Shown here: one piece after another, positions 43,072-51,986 of the stretch | Numbering within the stretch: the first letter of the stretch is position 1 | Layout of the letters: each line of letters begins with the position of its first letter | Assembly: GCA_021779665.1 (NCBI GenBank) | Contig: JAJYAG010000006.1 | Span: forward strand, 19,005 to 83,004 | Source: Bacteroidota bacterium | Lineage (GTDB): Bacteria; Bacteroidota; Bacteroidia; Bacteroidales; JAAUTT01 | Direction: 5' to 3' | Length of the DNA stretch: 64,000 nucleotides | The notes under the pieces: model-generated | The model's input: the letters and a program-made list of their open reading frames with translations, nothing else | What the model was told of the DNA's origin: nothing | Database searches by the model: none | Made by a program: the position numbers and the translations under genes

Positions 43072-44016
43072 TTACTCAAACGCCGGACATTGTGGCTTTT
43101 CGCGGTAGCAAATCCTGTAAATCACTCCAAATTCGTGGGAGCCGTAATGGTGTGCCTGTGTGCCGTTTAAACTCAGTTCGGCAATGTAGTTAAACTGGAA
43201 GCTTTTGTAATAAGTCGCGACGAGAAATTGCATTGCCGTGGATTGTCCCGGAATATTGGCAAGTGCATATTTATAAGAAAGTCCTGCTTTATAACGGTTG
43301 TTGAAGTTGGTGATCAGGTTGAAATCTATCTGTTTGCTCATTTGGTTGTCGAACTTAAAAACCGTCGACGGAATAAAAGCCACATCTTTGCTGCGGGTCA
43401 TAATGGTGTAACCTGCCTGCAGATAATAATTTCCAGGAATAAAGCCCTGGTTTTCCCAATAGTAGAATTGCCGGGCATAAGGCAGCATCCTCAGCACTGA
43501 AAAGCCCGCATAAAACTTTGGGCTATACACAAACACTCCTGTTGAAACATCGGGTGCGAGCGTACTTTCGCCTGCACCGAGTATCTGGTCGGTCACGTTC
43601 GATTCACTTTCGCGAATGGAATGCTGTAACAGCGATGCCGAGAGTCCCAGCGACAGAAACAGCTCCTTTTTCTTGTTCAACCGCACATGGTAAGCATATC
43701 CGGCCTGACCGCCTGTCTGGTGCACGCTCCCGTTCCTGTCGGAAATAAACTGCAATGCCAGCCCGATTTTACGTTTGGCCATGTAAGGATTCGCGAAAAA
43801 AGTATGCTCAACGCCTAACACCTGTGTTGATGGTGCCTGGGGAACTCCCAGCCATTGATGCCGATCGGTTCCATATAAAAACGTACAGTACTCGCGGCCA
43901 ATACAGGCGGGGTTGAGGTACGACAGATTTTGCATGTACTGCTGGGCAACGGGCAATTCCTGGGCTGTACTTAGCCTAAATATACAAAGCAATAATATGA
44001 GATACAGCCACCGCAT
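43072..44016 (-). CDS. PorP/SprF-family outer-membrane protein (T9SS partner)
   Basis: A 314-residue protein with a signal peptide (MRWLYLILLLCIFRLSTAQ). The mature N-terminus (ELPVAQQYMQNLSYLNPACIG) matches the PorP/SprF motif and the rest alternates strand-like aromatic segments, as expected for a 14-strand outer-membrane barrel. In Bacteroidota, SprF-like proteins are required for surface localisation of the large protein encoded beside them. Here that is the gliding-motility C-terminal-domain gene, which ends one base before this ATG. Function is assigned by family and context. Confidence 0.9.
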   Translation of the reverse strand: MRWLYLILLLCIFRLSTAQELPVAQQYMQNLSYLNPACIGREYCTFLYGTDRHQWLGVPQAPSTQVLGVEHTFFANPYMAKRKIGLALQFISDRNGSVHQTGGQAGYAYHVRLNKKKELFLSLGLSASLLQHSIRESESNVTDQILGAGESTLAPDVSTGVFVYSPKFYAGFSVLRMLPYARQFYYWENQGFIPGNYYLQAGYTIMTRSKDVAFIPSTVFKFDNQMSKQIDFNLITNFNNRYKAGLSYKYALANIPGQSTAMQFLVATYYKSFQFNYIAELSLNGTQAHHYGSHEFGVIYRICYREKPQCPAFE

Positions 44017-44017
44017 A

Positions 44018-45937
44018 TCAGTACTTTATTGTCACAAAGCCTTTTATCACTTCCGATCCGTCTTTCAGATCGATAAAATACCAGTAGCTGTCCTTGGGAA
44101 GTTTTTTGCCGTTGAAGATGCCATCCCAACTATTGGTGTTTCCGCGTTGCGTATGCAACAGTTTTCCATAACGATCGAAAACCTTTACTTCAGCATTCGG
44201 AAAGTTGTCAAGAAAAGGGATGAGCCATACATCGTTGTTGCCATCTCCATTAGGGGTGAAGAAATTGGGGATGTAAGTGAGATAACGCACAATTTTATCG
44301 TCGCTCTGGGGACAGTCGTGGATATCGACAACGCTCACCACGTATTTGCCTTCCTGGTTACGGGTGATGGTCTGACTGTTATCGCCTGTTGACCACTTAT
44401 AGCTGTTATAGCCCGAACCTGCATCGAGGGTAAAAACTTCGCCCCGTGGAATAATTGTATCGTTACCTAAGTTTACTGTTTTTATATATGTGGTGATTTG
44501 TACCGTGTCGTGAGCCAGACAGCCCAGTTTGTTTTTGGCTTCAACCCAAACTGTTTGGGTAGTGTCGGCAACAAAAAGGGAATCGGAGGAACCATCGTGC
44601 CATTTGTAACTTAAAAATTCAGGCCCGGCATGCAGAGTAATTTTTTGTCCGTGGCAAAAAGCAGTGTCCTTGCCAATGGCGGTGTGGGGTTCGGGGAATA
44701 CAACCACATTTTTGCAAAGGGCTTGCTCGTCGGGCAATCCTTTGTTAATTACAAGCTGTATGTTGAAATTGCCTTCGAACCTATATGCGAATTTTGGAGG
44801 TTGGTATTGGGTTGAGGTAAAAATGGTAGGCGCTGTGCACGAAGGATAATAAAGCCTCGAAAGCGTTGAAATGTTTTCGTTGGCTATCATCATATAAATG
44901 GTGTCGCCTTCGCGGTAAACATCCGAAATGCCGTGGGGACTGGACAATCCACCAATTTTCCCCAGCGAGGTAACTGCAGGGTCGTTATCAAGTCCCGTGG
45001 GAAAGTCCAACCGGCAGGCATCACCATACCGATTCACCAGAAACCCGAAATGCTTGCCGCAATCGCGGATCAGGCTCAGGTCGAATGGGTATTGCAGTCC
45101 TTGCAGGTTTGTAAAATGCGTCACCTGAGGGCTTAAGTTACTGAGAGTACTCTGGAACTCAAGTCGGGTAAGGCTGTGTTTGTTGAAGTTAGAAATAAAA
45201 AAGTACCATTTACCGTCGGATTGAACGGGCATTATGCCACAAGGCTGACTGAGTCCAAGGTTTGAGATATTGGTTAAAGTTGGCGTATTGCTCAGGTTAT
45301 TGCCAAAGTCGAAGCGGGTAATATTGTTGCCGCTGTAATTTACTGTAAACCCGTACCAGTTTGAGTTATCCTGAAGCAGGTATAAATCAATAGGGTACTG
45401 GAGCTTGTTGCCGGGATTGCCAAAATCTACAGCAGTGGGATTGTTATTGAGACTTGAACCGAATTCGAGCCGTATCAATTTTGATTCACTGGCCAGACCG
45501 CCAACCACAAAACCATACCAATTGCCATTGCTGTATTTCACCTGAATTCCCTGGGTGTGTAATGGGATTATGCCCCCAATATTGCCCAGATTAACTGCCA
45601 CAGGGGTGTTCAGCAGGTTTTTGCCAATAAATAACCGGGTGATGGTGCCATCGGTATGGTTGGTGGTAAAGGCATAATAATCGTCGTTCTGATCTTTTAC
45701 CAATGCCGTAAATGCCGGGCCGTTGAGATTTCCAAGGTTTCCCAGGCTCTGCCCTTCGGGGGCGTAGCTCAGGTTGGCTGAGCAGAAATGCCAGAAATAA
45801 TTTTTGCCCGTTACACTCTTGTTCTCTACAAATACCGAGTCGTTCACGCACAGTGTATCGGATACTTCGAAGTTAATCTGCGCAGAAGCCAGTTTGAAAG
45901 CAAAGAGCAGAAAAAATATAGGAAGTATTCTGAGCAT
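44018..45937 (-). CDS. Surface protein with gliding-motility-associated C-terminal domain (T9SS cargo)
   Basis: A 639-residue protein with a signal peptide (MLRILPIFFLLFAFKLASAQ). Residues about 60-380 form a repeat of roughly 50-65 residues per unit, each with a GNLGG- or NLxG-type strand, a YxFxVN-type strand and a TRLxF or LxFGxxL strand (for example WYGFVVGGLASESKLIRLEF), which looks like a beta-propeller. PKD-like units follow, then the type B T9SS domain (YIPNFFTPNGDGNNDVWLIP; VKVFDRYGKLLH; WDGIFNGKKLPKDSYWYF). It is encoded one base upstream of the SprF-like gene on the minus strand, the usual cargo-plus-partner arrangement. Confidence 0.88.
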   Translation of the reverse strand: MLRILPIFFLLFAFKLASAQINFEVSDTLCVNDSVFVENKSVTGKNYFWHFCSANLSYAPEGQSLGNLGNLNGPAFTALVKDQNDDYYAFTTNHTDGTITRLFIGKNLLNTPVAVNLGNIGGIIPLHTQGIQVKYSNGNWYGFVVGGLASESKLIRLEFGSSLNNNPTAVDFGNPGNKLQYPIDLYLLQDNSNWYGFTVNYSGNNITRFDFGNNLSNTPTLTNISNLGLSQPCGIMPVQSDGKWYFFISNFNKHSLTRLEFQSTLSNLSPQVTHFTNLQGLQYPFDLSLIRDCGKHFGFLVNRYGDACRLDFPTGLDNDPAVTSLGKIGGLSSPHGISDVYREGDTIYMMIANENISTLSRLYYPSCTAPTIFTSTQYQPPKFAYRFEGNFNIQLVINKGLPDEQALCKNVVVFPEPHTAIGKDTAFCHGQKITLHAGPEFLSYKWHDGSSDSLFVADTTQTVWVEAKNKLGCLAHDTVQITTYIKTVNLGNDTIIPRGEVFTLDAGSGYNSYKWSTGDNSQTITRNQEGKYVVSVVDIHDCPQSDDKIVRYLTYIPNFFTPNGDGNNDVWLIPFLDNFPNAEVKVFDRYGKLLHTQRGNTNSWDGIFNGKKLPKDSYWYFIDLKDGSEVIKGFVTIKY

Positions 45938-45982
45938 CAGTTTTGTAGTTTGTTTTAACAGTATTCGAAGAGTTTTTTAAGA

Positions 45983-46090
45983 CCTCACCCCCGGCCCCTC
46001 TCCTAAATGGAGAGGGGAGAAAGAACGCACAATTATTGATTCGTTGCTCTTCAAAGTCCCTCTCCTGAAGGAGAGGGATTTAGGGTGAGG
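45983..46090. repeat. Nested palindromic intergenic repeat (CCTCACCC type)
   Basis: An outer inverted pair CCTCACCC (45983-45990)/GGGTGAGG (46083-46090) encloses two perfect hairpins: CCCCTCTCC/GGAGAGGGG (45995-46017) and TCCCTCTCCT/AGGAGAGGGA (46057-46078). I recognise this as a widely dispersed intergenic repeat type in several bacterial phyla, from memory. It could also help terminate transcription of the large gene upstream or the T9SS pair. Confidence 0.7.
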
Positions 46091-46137
46091 TTTATGAATT
46101 AAACAGGATACCATAGAGGAGAAATTTAGTTTAATAA

Positions 46138-49100
46138 CTATTTCTTCACAATTTTTCCGGTAAAGTTTACCGATTTGTTTTTACCGGTTGCGTTAATCCT
46201 GTAATAATAAGTTCCAGAAGGCAACGAATTTACATTCAGAGATTGAAGATTTTTGCCTGTGACATTGGAGCATTCCGATTGACTGAAAAGGGTGCTGCCT
46301 TTGATGGTGACAATTGCAATCGTTACATTTTCCATATCCTCAGGCAATGTGTATTCAAGGTTCAACGTCTCTTCCACAGGATTGGGATAAGCATTGGCTT
46401 TGAGTGATGACCCAAGCTTTTCATCAAATCCGGTGGTTCCCGCATAAACAGTTGTTTTGATATTGTTATTCTCCAGAATTTCATAAACTTTCTCTCCATC
46501 GTCTATCACCGCCACAAATTCAACTTTATGGTTGCCGGCGGGAATGGTGTATGTTCCCGAAAGGCTTATCACCGTGTTCATCCTGAAAGAATCGAGCTTC
46601 ATTTCGGCAATGGGGAATTCCCTGATACCGCCATCGATTACCGGATAAATCCTGAACCATACATTTGCTGCCGGAATTCCAAGATTCCGGGCTTCGGCAG
46701 TAACATTTACCGAAGTACCACTTTCGGCGGTATAGCCTACATTTTTGGAGCGGAATTCATACACAAACAAATTCACTTCTTTTGGATCGGTGTATTTGAA
46801 TGTTCCTTCGAGGCTCGTGCCTTTGTATTCCACATCCGACATGCGGATCACCTTGATCAGATCCGTGCCCTGGTCGTTGTCGACTATCTTATAATAGAGA
46901 ATTTCCTGCTTGCTTTCGCCGGGGATCAGGCTTCCGAACGAAATCACAATGTTGTTATCCTTTACGGTGCAGTTCGACGGCAGACTATCGGGAATAACCT
47001 TATAGAACGACCCCGGATAAATGGTGATGGTTGTATTTTGTGAAACATCCGATCCCAGGTTGGTCACCTTTACCAATGTACCCACAATAATATCCTTGTC
47101 GTTTTTGAATGAAATGGTATCGACAACGGGTACTCCGTTGATGCTGTAGAGCTTATTGGTGATTTTGATAATCGGCCCCACCGGACTTACATGCACCGGC
47201 CCGGATTTTACAAGCATGTCGCCCTGAAGCGGAGCGTTGAATTTAAGATCGGTGCTGGTTGTGATGGGAATGGAATCGCCAGCCTGCATCAAAGTAACCG
47301 CGCCTTTCTGAAGGATATAGATTTTTGAAGTATCGGCATTCAAAAGGGTTGGAATTTTGGTCAGGTCGATTACCTCAGCTTGCCCCTGTTTGGTCACAGA
47401 CAGCGTTTTCATTCCGGCAAAATCGGCTGGTGTGGCATCTTTCACCGACCACCGTGCCTGTGAAAATCCGTTAAAGTTCGAAGTCAGGTTCACGGCCAGC
47501 GATTTCAGATTGCCTTTGTCGATGCTGAATTTCTGATATTCCTTCACCTGTCCGTGATCATCTTTTTCGGTAATGCAGAAATTAATAGCCGGAACATCGT
47601 AATTAACTGAACCTTTCGCTGCTCCGCTGTAATGCACTTTATCCGCTTTCAAAGTAAAAGGAATTTCGTAAACGCCTTTCTTCAGCGATGGATCAACCTT
47701 TAGCAGGAAGATGAAATAGGCACGGCGCGTTGGCTGAATTTGGGGAAGTGAGTTGCCGATTTTAACCAGCACCTCATTTTCGGGTTGATTGAACCGCCAT
47801 CCCGCTGCAAATGTCCCGATATTATCGTCGGGCACCAGAGGACGCGGATAAGCTACGTATTTCATTACTACCGAAGAATTGCCCAGACCGGTAAGCACTG
47901 GCTCAACCGTGGTGTTCGACCAGTTAAAGTCGGTAGCGTTTGTAACTTCAACCTTCAACTGGATAAAAGTACCCGAAAGACTTGCTTTGTTTGCCGGCTG
48001 ATCGGGGAAGATGGTGATCGATTTCGAATCTTTTGTCGGGTCGACAATGGCCGAAGTTGAAATATCGGGGATGATGAGACTGCACGGATCTTTACCTCCT
48101 GCAATGGCTGTTACCGAAGCATCGCCATAACCGCGCGAGATATGATAAGGATCGAAATTGGCATCGAAAGTATGCGGTTCGTCCAAATCGGTAATTTCGT
48201 GTTTGATGAAGACTGTATCGGTTCCAAATTTCACAACCGAAGGTGTTGCTGATGATTTCACGGTTAAATCTACCCCTTTGGCAAAGCCCGACATCACATG
48301 CGAGAATATTACCCAGGGTGAACCGCCGAAGATTTCTTCCACCACTACGGTACCGCCTTTGCTTATGTCGAGGTTCCCTTCGCGGCCTTTGCCTTCGTAG
48401 TTGGCGCAAATCTGAATATGCGTTTTGCCAAGTGTTTCGAAGAAATCGTCGCCGTAAGTTTTATCGGCACCTGCATCCCAGCCCGAGGTAACCATGCCGT
48501 AAATATCATCCTTGAATGGTGTTACGGGCGAGTTTGGATAAGCTTCGCCATTTCCAGGCATAAAAGCATCGTGCAGGTATCCGGTCGACGACTGGAACCG
48601 GTCGCCGCGATCATCTATCCAGTCGTCAATGCCATCGTTGTTGTCATCATCCAATGCAGGCGGAATCAACAACTGCGGAATATATATCTTATAGGCAAAC
48701 GGATCTTCCCACACTTCGATCTTATTGCCAGTATTGGGATTGTCGAGCCATTTTGTAAAAGGCTTGCCTTCAACCCGAACAATGGAGTCGGTATTGTAAG
48801 AACCATCGGTATTTCGTGGCAAGGTGATTGTATAACCTCCCATGCCTTTGGGAATTTCGTAAATTAAATAACCAAAAACACCATCGCCCAAACTTTCCAC
48901 GCCTTCGGCTTTCTCCGATGGATCGTTGTAATCCACATCGTGGCCAACGTTTCGTATCCAGTAATATGTATATTCGGTGGAAGGATAAATATCGTAAACC
49001 AGCTTGGCTTTCCCTTTCTTGGGAAGGTAATCTACTTTGGTTCCGAGGGTGTCGTAAATGGTGAAATTATCCGACAAATATTCGAACTGCAGCGGATTGG

Positions 49101-51636
49101 GCAATGGCGCGTAATAAGTGTAAGTGGTGCGGATGGGCGTAACACGCTCTTCGTTGTAAATGGTTTTATAGTTTATTTTGGAATACAACGACTGGGTGGG
49201 AGTTGGATGATACATATCGATTTCTTCGCCACCCATGGAAAGCACCGCAATAAATTCTTCGTGAGGCTGCGGAACGGTTCCGGCGCATTTGTCGAATGGG
49301 GTAAGTTTATAATTTTCCTTCAGGGTATCGATAAAGGTGTAACCCTGGTAATTGTTGATATGCTGAAAAATAAGCTGTTTGTAAATCACCTTGCCGTTTT
49401 CATCGCGTTCCATCCAATGCGACCAGGAACTGTCGGCCAGGTTGGCTTCTGTCAACTGGGTTTTATAGGGAATAAACATCCCCGTCACATCGCCGGGGAC
49501 TTTTCCCTGGGCTTTACCTACACCTGCGGCAAGTGGCACCAAATCGGGCGGATCGACCCATACTTCGAGACTACAATAAGGATCGTAATACTGGTGACCG
49601 TCCATACGGCCTACATTCCAGGTGATTTTCCACACCCTGATTTGGTCACCGGGTTCTTCCACATCCACAATGCCATCGCCGTTGGTATCTTTGGCAACTT
49701 TGCCATCGTGGTCAATGTCTTCGAAAACAAAATCGTTGCTACCTGTGCGGAGGTGATTCCAGGGGTTAGCCCAGTAAACTTCTTCTTCCACAATTTTATA
49801 GCCTTTCGGGTAAATACTTGCCGTGTCAAGCCAGGCATCGGGCTTACCGTCGCTGTCCATATCGTACTCGGGGTTTTTCTCGTCGTTGCTGCCTTTCAGC
49901 ACATTCACGAATTTACCACCGGGAGTGCGCAGAATGGGTATATTAATAGATTTGTCGCTCCAGTAAAAAGGAATGTCTTTGGGCACATATTGCGTGTAGA
50001 CAACATCTTCGGCAGGAGTACGTTCTTTATTTTCCATCATCAGAAAAACTTTGAAAGGCTGGTAATCGAGCCCCAGGAAGTTCTTCCAGTTAATATCGGT
50101 ATCGCCGAAAATGCGTGCGCTGAACATAATGTTTGCATAGTCCTTGTTGCGGGTATAAGCATTGTAGATGCCATTCTCGGTGAATATCACACGGGCAACC
50201 GATGCTTTCATAAAAGTCCCTAAATCGAGCAGCTTATCCACATTTTCATGGATGGGATCGTCGGAATTGGGAGTTACAAGCCGGTATTCAATAACCGTTT
50301 CGCTGTGCGCATCCATGGAATTGATGTTGAAAGAAACTATGTTGCCCGAAACAGAGCTATTTACTCCTGAAGTTTTTACCTTCAGGAATTTAAAATATTT
50401 ACCTGCATCCTCCTTAATTACAACGTTGGTGACTGCCTTATCCGACAGGTTACGCACCACCAGCTTTACATCGAATGTATCGCGGCGGTCGAACGACACC
50501 GAATTTCTTCCGGCAGCAATACCTCCGGCCAGAACATTCGACACCGAACGCGTAACATCTACGCTGTGCGAAAACGCATAAACAATGCTGTTCAACGTCC
50601 ATTGCAACTGTCGGCTGTTTTGACCAGCTTTCGATATACCTTCAACAGTCGGCAGGGCGAAGTTGCAGAGAATTTTTCCGCCTTTGGCTTGTGAGCCTTT
50701 TATAGAAATAGCTACAGCCCGGCTATCGGATGTGAGCGTAGCAACTGTTTCTCCCAAACCACTTTTTACAGTAGGGATGGTCGATGAAAATAACTTTCCA
50801 CCCGAGGCCTGTGACGCTGATGCTATAGGGTGAGAGGCCGGAGTAACCTGGATAATTCCGGTTTTATCGGGAACATAAGCGGAAGCGTAATCGAAAGAGC
50901 CGGAAGCCACAACTCCTGACTTCTCAAGTAGCGATGCGGCATTGCCTTCGGTATAGATGGTGCCACCGCGGGAAAGGAAACTTTCGAGTTTTGTTCCCAG
51001 GCTGGAACAGCGAGCCATAATGCTGTCGGCATAATAGCTGTATTTGTTTCCTTTGGCGTTAAATGCCGGAATGATGAGCAGTTCGGTGGAATCGGAGAGC
51101 CCTTTGGTGTTCAGGTAAGCCTCATCTACAAAATAATATACATCAGGGAAAAGGTAAGTATCGAACAGGTTTTTGAAATAAGCAGCCTCCCACGAAATGG
51201 TGCTTTCATCCACGATCAACGAGCTGCGGAAAATAGCGATTTTTTTGTCAGTCCGGTTGAAATGCACGGCAAGGTGATTGTCTGCCGCCCAATTGTAATT
51301 TGAATATGCAGTTGAAGTAACCGAGGATGAAGCAGCAGGCAACGCATCGGGAAATACAAACGAACCCGCATTTGTTCCACTGGTAATCCAATACACGGAA
51401 AACTCACCATAGTCGGAAAACAGGTTTTTATCCATGGCAGCGCCAGTATTACGGTAATGTTTGTCGCTGTTTTCAAGTACAAACTTATAGGCACTAATAA
51501 AATCCTTTTGCGTGGCATTGGTTGAAATAATGGTTCCCTGCTGGGAATAAGCACAAATGATAAATAGGGAGAATATAACTCCTGCAGTGAACCTCTTCAA
51601 TGAGATTTTAAGATACTTAGAGTAGATTTGTATCAT
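46138..51636 (-). CDS. Giant secreted protein with T9SS type A sorting domain
   Basis: About 1832 residues from ATG 51636 (an in-frame extension to 51717 adds no signal). The signal peptide ends FIICAYSQ near residue 32. The N-terminal third includes an Rossmann-like region (ELLIIPAFNAKGNKYSYYADS) and Ig-like domains (RRDTFDVKLVVRNLSDKAVTN). The middle contains calcium-loop-like motifs (DMDSDGKPDAW; DIDHDGKVAKDTNGDGIVD; DDDNNDGIDDW). Late beta-sandwich domains lead to a sorting tail (ANAYPNPVEETLNLEYTLPED; LPSGTYYYRI; FTGKIVKK). No enzyme domain was recognised; adhesin or surface-layer function is a guess. It is transcribed alone. Confidence 0.85.
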   Translation of the reverse strand: MIQIYSKYLKISLKRFTAGVIFSLFIICAYSQQGTIISTNATQKDFISAYKFVLENSDKHYRNTGAAMDKNLFSDYGEFSVYWITSGTNAGSFVFPDALPAASSSVTSTAYSNYNWAADNHLAVHFNRTDKKIAIFRSSLIVDESTISWEAAYFKNLFDTYLFPDVYYFVDEAYLNTKGLSDSTELLIIPAFNAKGNKYSYYADSIMARCSSLGTKLESFLSRGGTIYTEGNAASLLEKSGVVASGSFDYASAYVPDKTGIIQVTPASHPIASASQASGGKLFSSTIPTVKSGLGETVATLTSDSRAVAISIKGSQAKGGKILCNFALPTVEGISKAGQNSRQLQWTLNSIVYAFSHSVDVTRSVSNVLAGGIAAGRNSVSFDRRDTFDVKLVVRNLSDKAVTNVVIKEDAGKYFKFLKVKTSGVNSSVSGNIVSFNINSMDAHSETVIEYRLVTPNSDDPIHENVDKLLDLGTFMKASVARVIFTENGIYNAYTRNKDYANIMFSARIFGDTDINWKNFLGLDYQPFKVFLMMENKERTPAEDVVYTQYVPKDIPFYWSDKSINIPILRTPGGKFVNVLKGSNDEKNPEYDMDSDGKPDAWLDTASIYPKGYKIVEEEVYWANPWNHLRTGSNDFVFEDIDHDGKVAKDTNGDGIVDVEEPGDQIRVWKITWNVGRMDGHQYYDPYCSLEVWVDPPDLVPLAAGVGKAQGKVPGDVTGMFIPYKTQLTEANLADSSWSHWMERDENGKVIYKQLIFQHINNYQGYTFIDTLKENYKLTPFDKCAGTVPQPHEEFIAVLSMGGEEIDMYHPTPTQSLYSKINYKTIYNEERVTPIRTTYTYYAPLPNPLQFEYLSDNFTIYDTLGTKVDYLPKKGKAKLVYDIYPSTEYTYYWIRNVGHDVDYNDPSEKAEGVESLGDGVFGYLIYEIPKGMGGYTITLPRNTDGSYNTDSIVRVEGKPFTKWLDNPNTGNKIEVWEDPFAYKIYIPQLLIPPALDDDNNDGIDDWIDDRGDRFQSSTGYLHDAFMPGNGEAYPNSPVTPFKDDIYGMVTSGWDAGADKTYGDDFFETLGKTHIQICANYEGKGREGNLDISKGGTVVVEEIFGGSPWVIFSHVMSGFAKGVDLTVKSSATPSVVKFGTDTVFIKHEITDLDEPHTFDANFDPYHISRGYGDASVTAIAGGKDPCSLIIPDISTSAIVDPTKDSKSITIFPDQPANKASLSGTFIQLKVEVTNATDFNWSNTTVEPVLTGLGNSSVVMKYVAYPRPLVPDDNIGTFAAGWRFNQPENEVLVKIGNSLPQIQPTRRAYFIFLLKVDPSLKKGVYEIPFTLKADKVHYSGAAKGSVNYDVPAINFCITEKDDHGQVKEYQKFSIDKGNLKSLAVNLTSNFNGFSQARWSVKDATPADFAGMKTLSVTKQGQAEVIDLTKIPTLLNADTSKIYILQKGAVTLMQAGDSIPITTSTDLKFNAPLQGDMLVKSGPVHVSPVGPIIKITNKLYSINGVPVVDTISFKNDKDIIVGTLVKVTNLGSDVSQNTTITIYPGSFYKVIPDSLPSNCTVKDNNIVISFGSLIPGESKQEILYYKIVDNDQGTDLIKVIRMSDVEYKGTSLEGTFKYTDPKEVNLFVYEFRSKNVGYTAESGTSVNVTAEARNLGIPAANVWFRIYPVIDGGIREFPIAEMKLDSFRMNTVISLSGTYTIPAGNHKVEFVAVIDDGEKVYEILENNNIKTTVYAGTTGFDEKLGSSLKANAYPNPVEETLNLEYTLPEDMENVTIAIVTIKGSTLFSQSECSNVTGKNLQSLNVNSLPSGTYYYRINATGKNKSVNFTGKIVKK

Positions 51637-51831
51637 AATGTCAGGTTTTGGGCGATCCGGGTTAATATGCTTATAACGTACAATTTTCAAAAAAAGGATA
51701 GTTTTATGCAAAACCACACGTTAATTTTTTCACAACGTTTTACATCAAATTGATAATCAAAACATTAAAAATGCGTGTTAGAAAGAAAATATTTGTCGGT
51801 ATTTTTTAAGTAAGAAATATAAAAGGGAAAA

Positions 51832-51870
51832 GGACGCAGAGTGCGCAAAGGAGGCGCAGAGAACGCAGAG
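51832..51870. repeat. CGCAGAG-type intergenic repeat
   Basis: GGACGCAGAGTGCGCAAAGG and GGCGCAGAGAACGCAGAG carry four variants of (A/G)CGCA(G/A)AG in 39 bases within a gene-free stretch (51637-51986). Such runs are scattered repeats in many genomes, by recollection. Confidence 0.5.
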
Positions 51871-51920
51871 CATAAATAGAAATGGAGTAAATATCACTAA
51901 ATATGAGGTACCCGGAGGTT

Positions 51921-51960
51921 GAGCTTGTCGAAACCCGGGGTCCGGCACTTCGACAGACTC
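51921..51960. repeat. Inverted repeat around GAGCTTGTCGAA / TTCGACAGACTC
   Basis: GAGCTTGTCGAA (51921-51932) is an imperfect inverted copy of TTCGACAGACTC (51949-51960), with two mismatches and a GC-rich centre (CCCGGGGTCCGG). It is followed by AGTGACCGGACAAGCTCA. This TTCGAC-AAGCTCAGTGACC style is a common dispersed intergenic palindrome. It abuts the aldo/keto reductase stop at 51987. Confidence 0.55.
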
Positions 51961-51986
51961 AGTGACCGGACAAGCTCATTGTCAGG

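Noticed and set aside
48940..50223. A 427-codon plus-strand open frame inside the giant T9SS gene
   Set aside because: It is wholly antisense to a gene with an intact signal peptide and sorting tail, has no family resemblance, and is an artefact of the frame's codon pattern.
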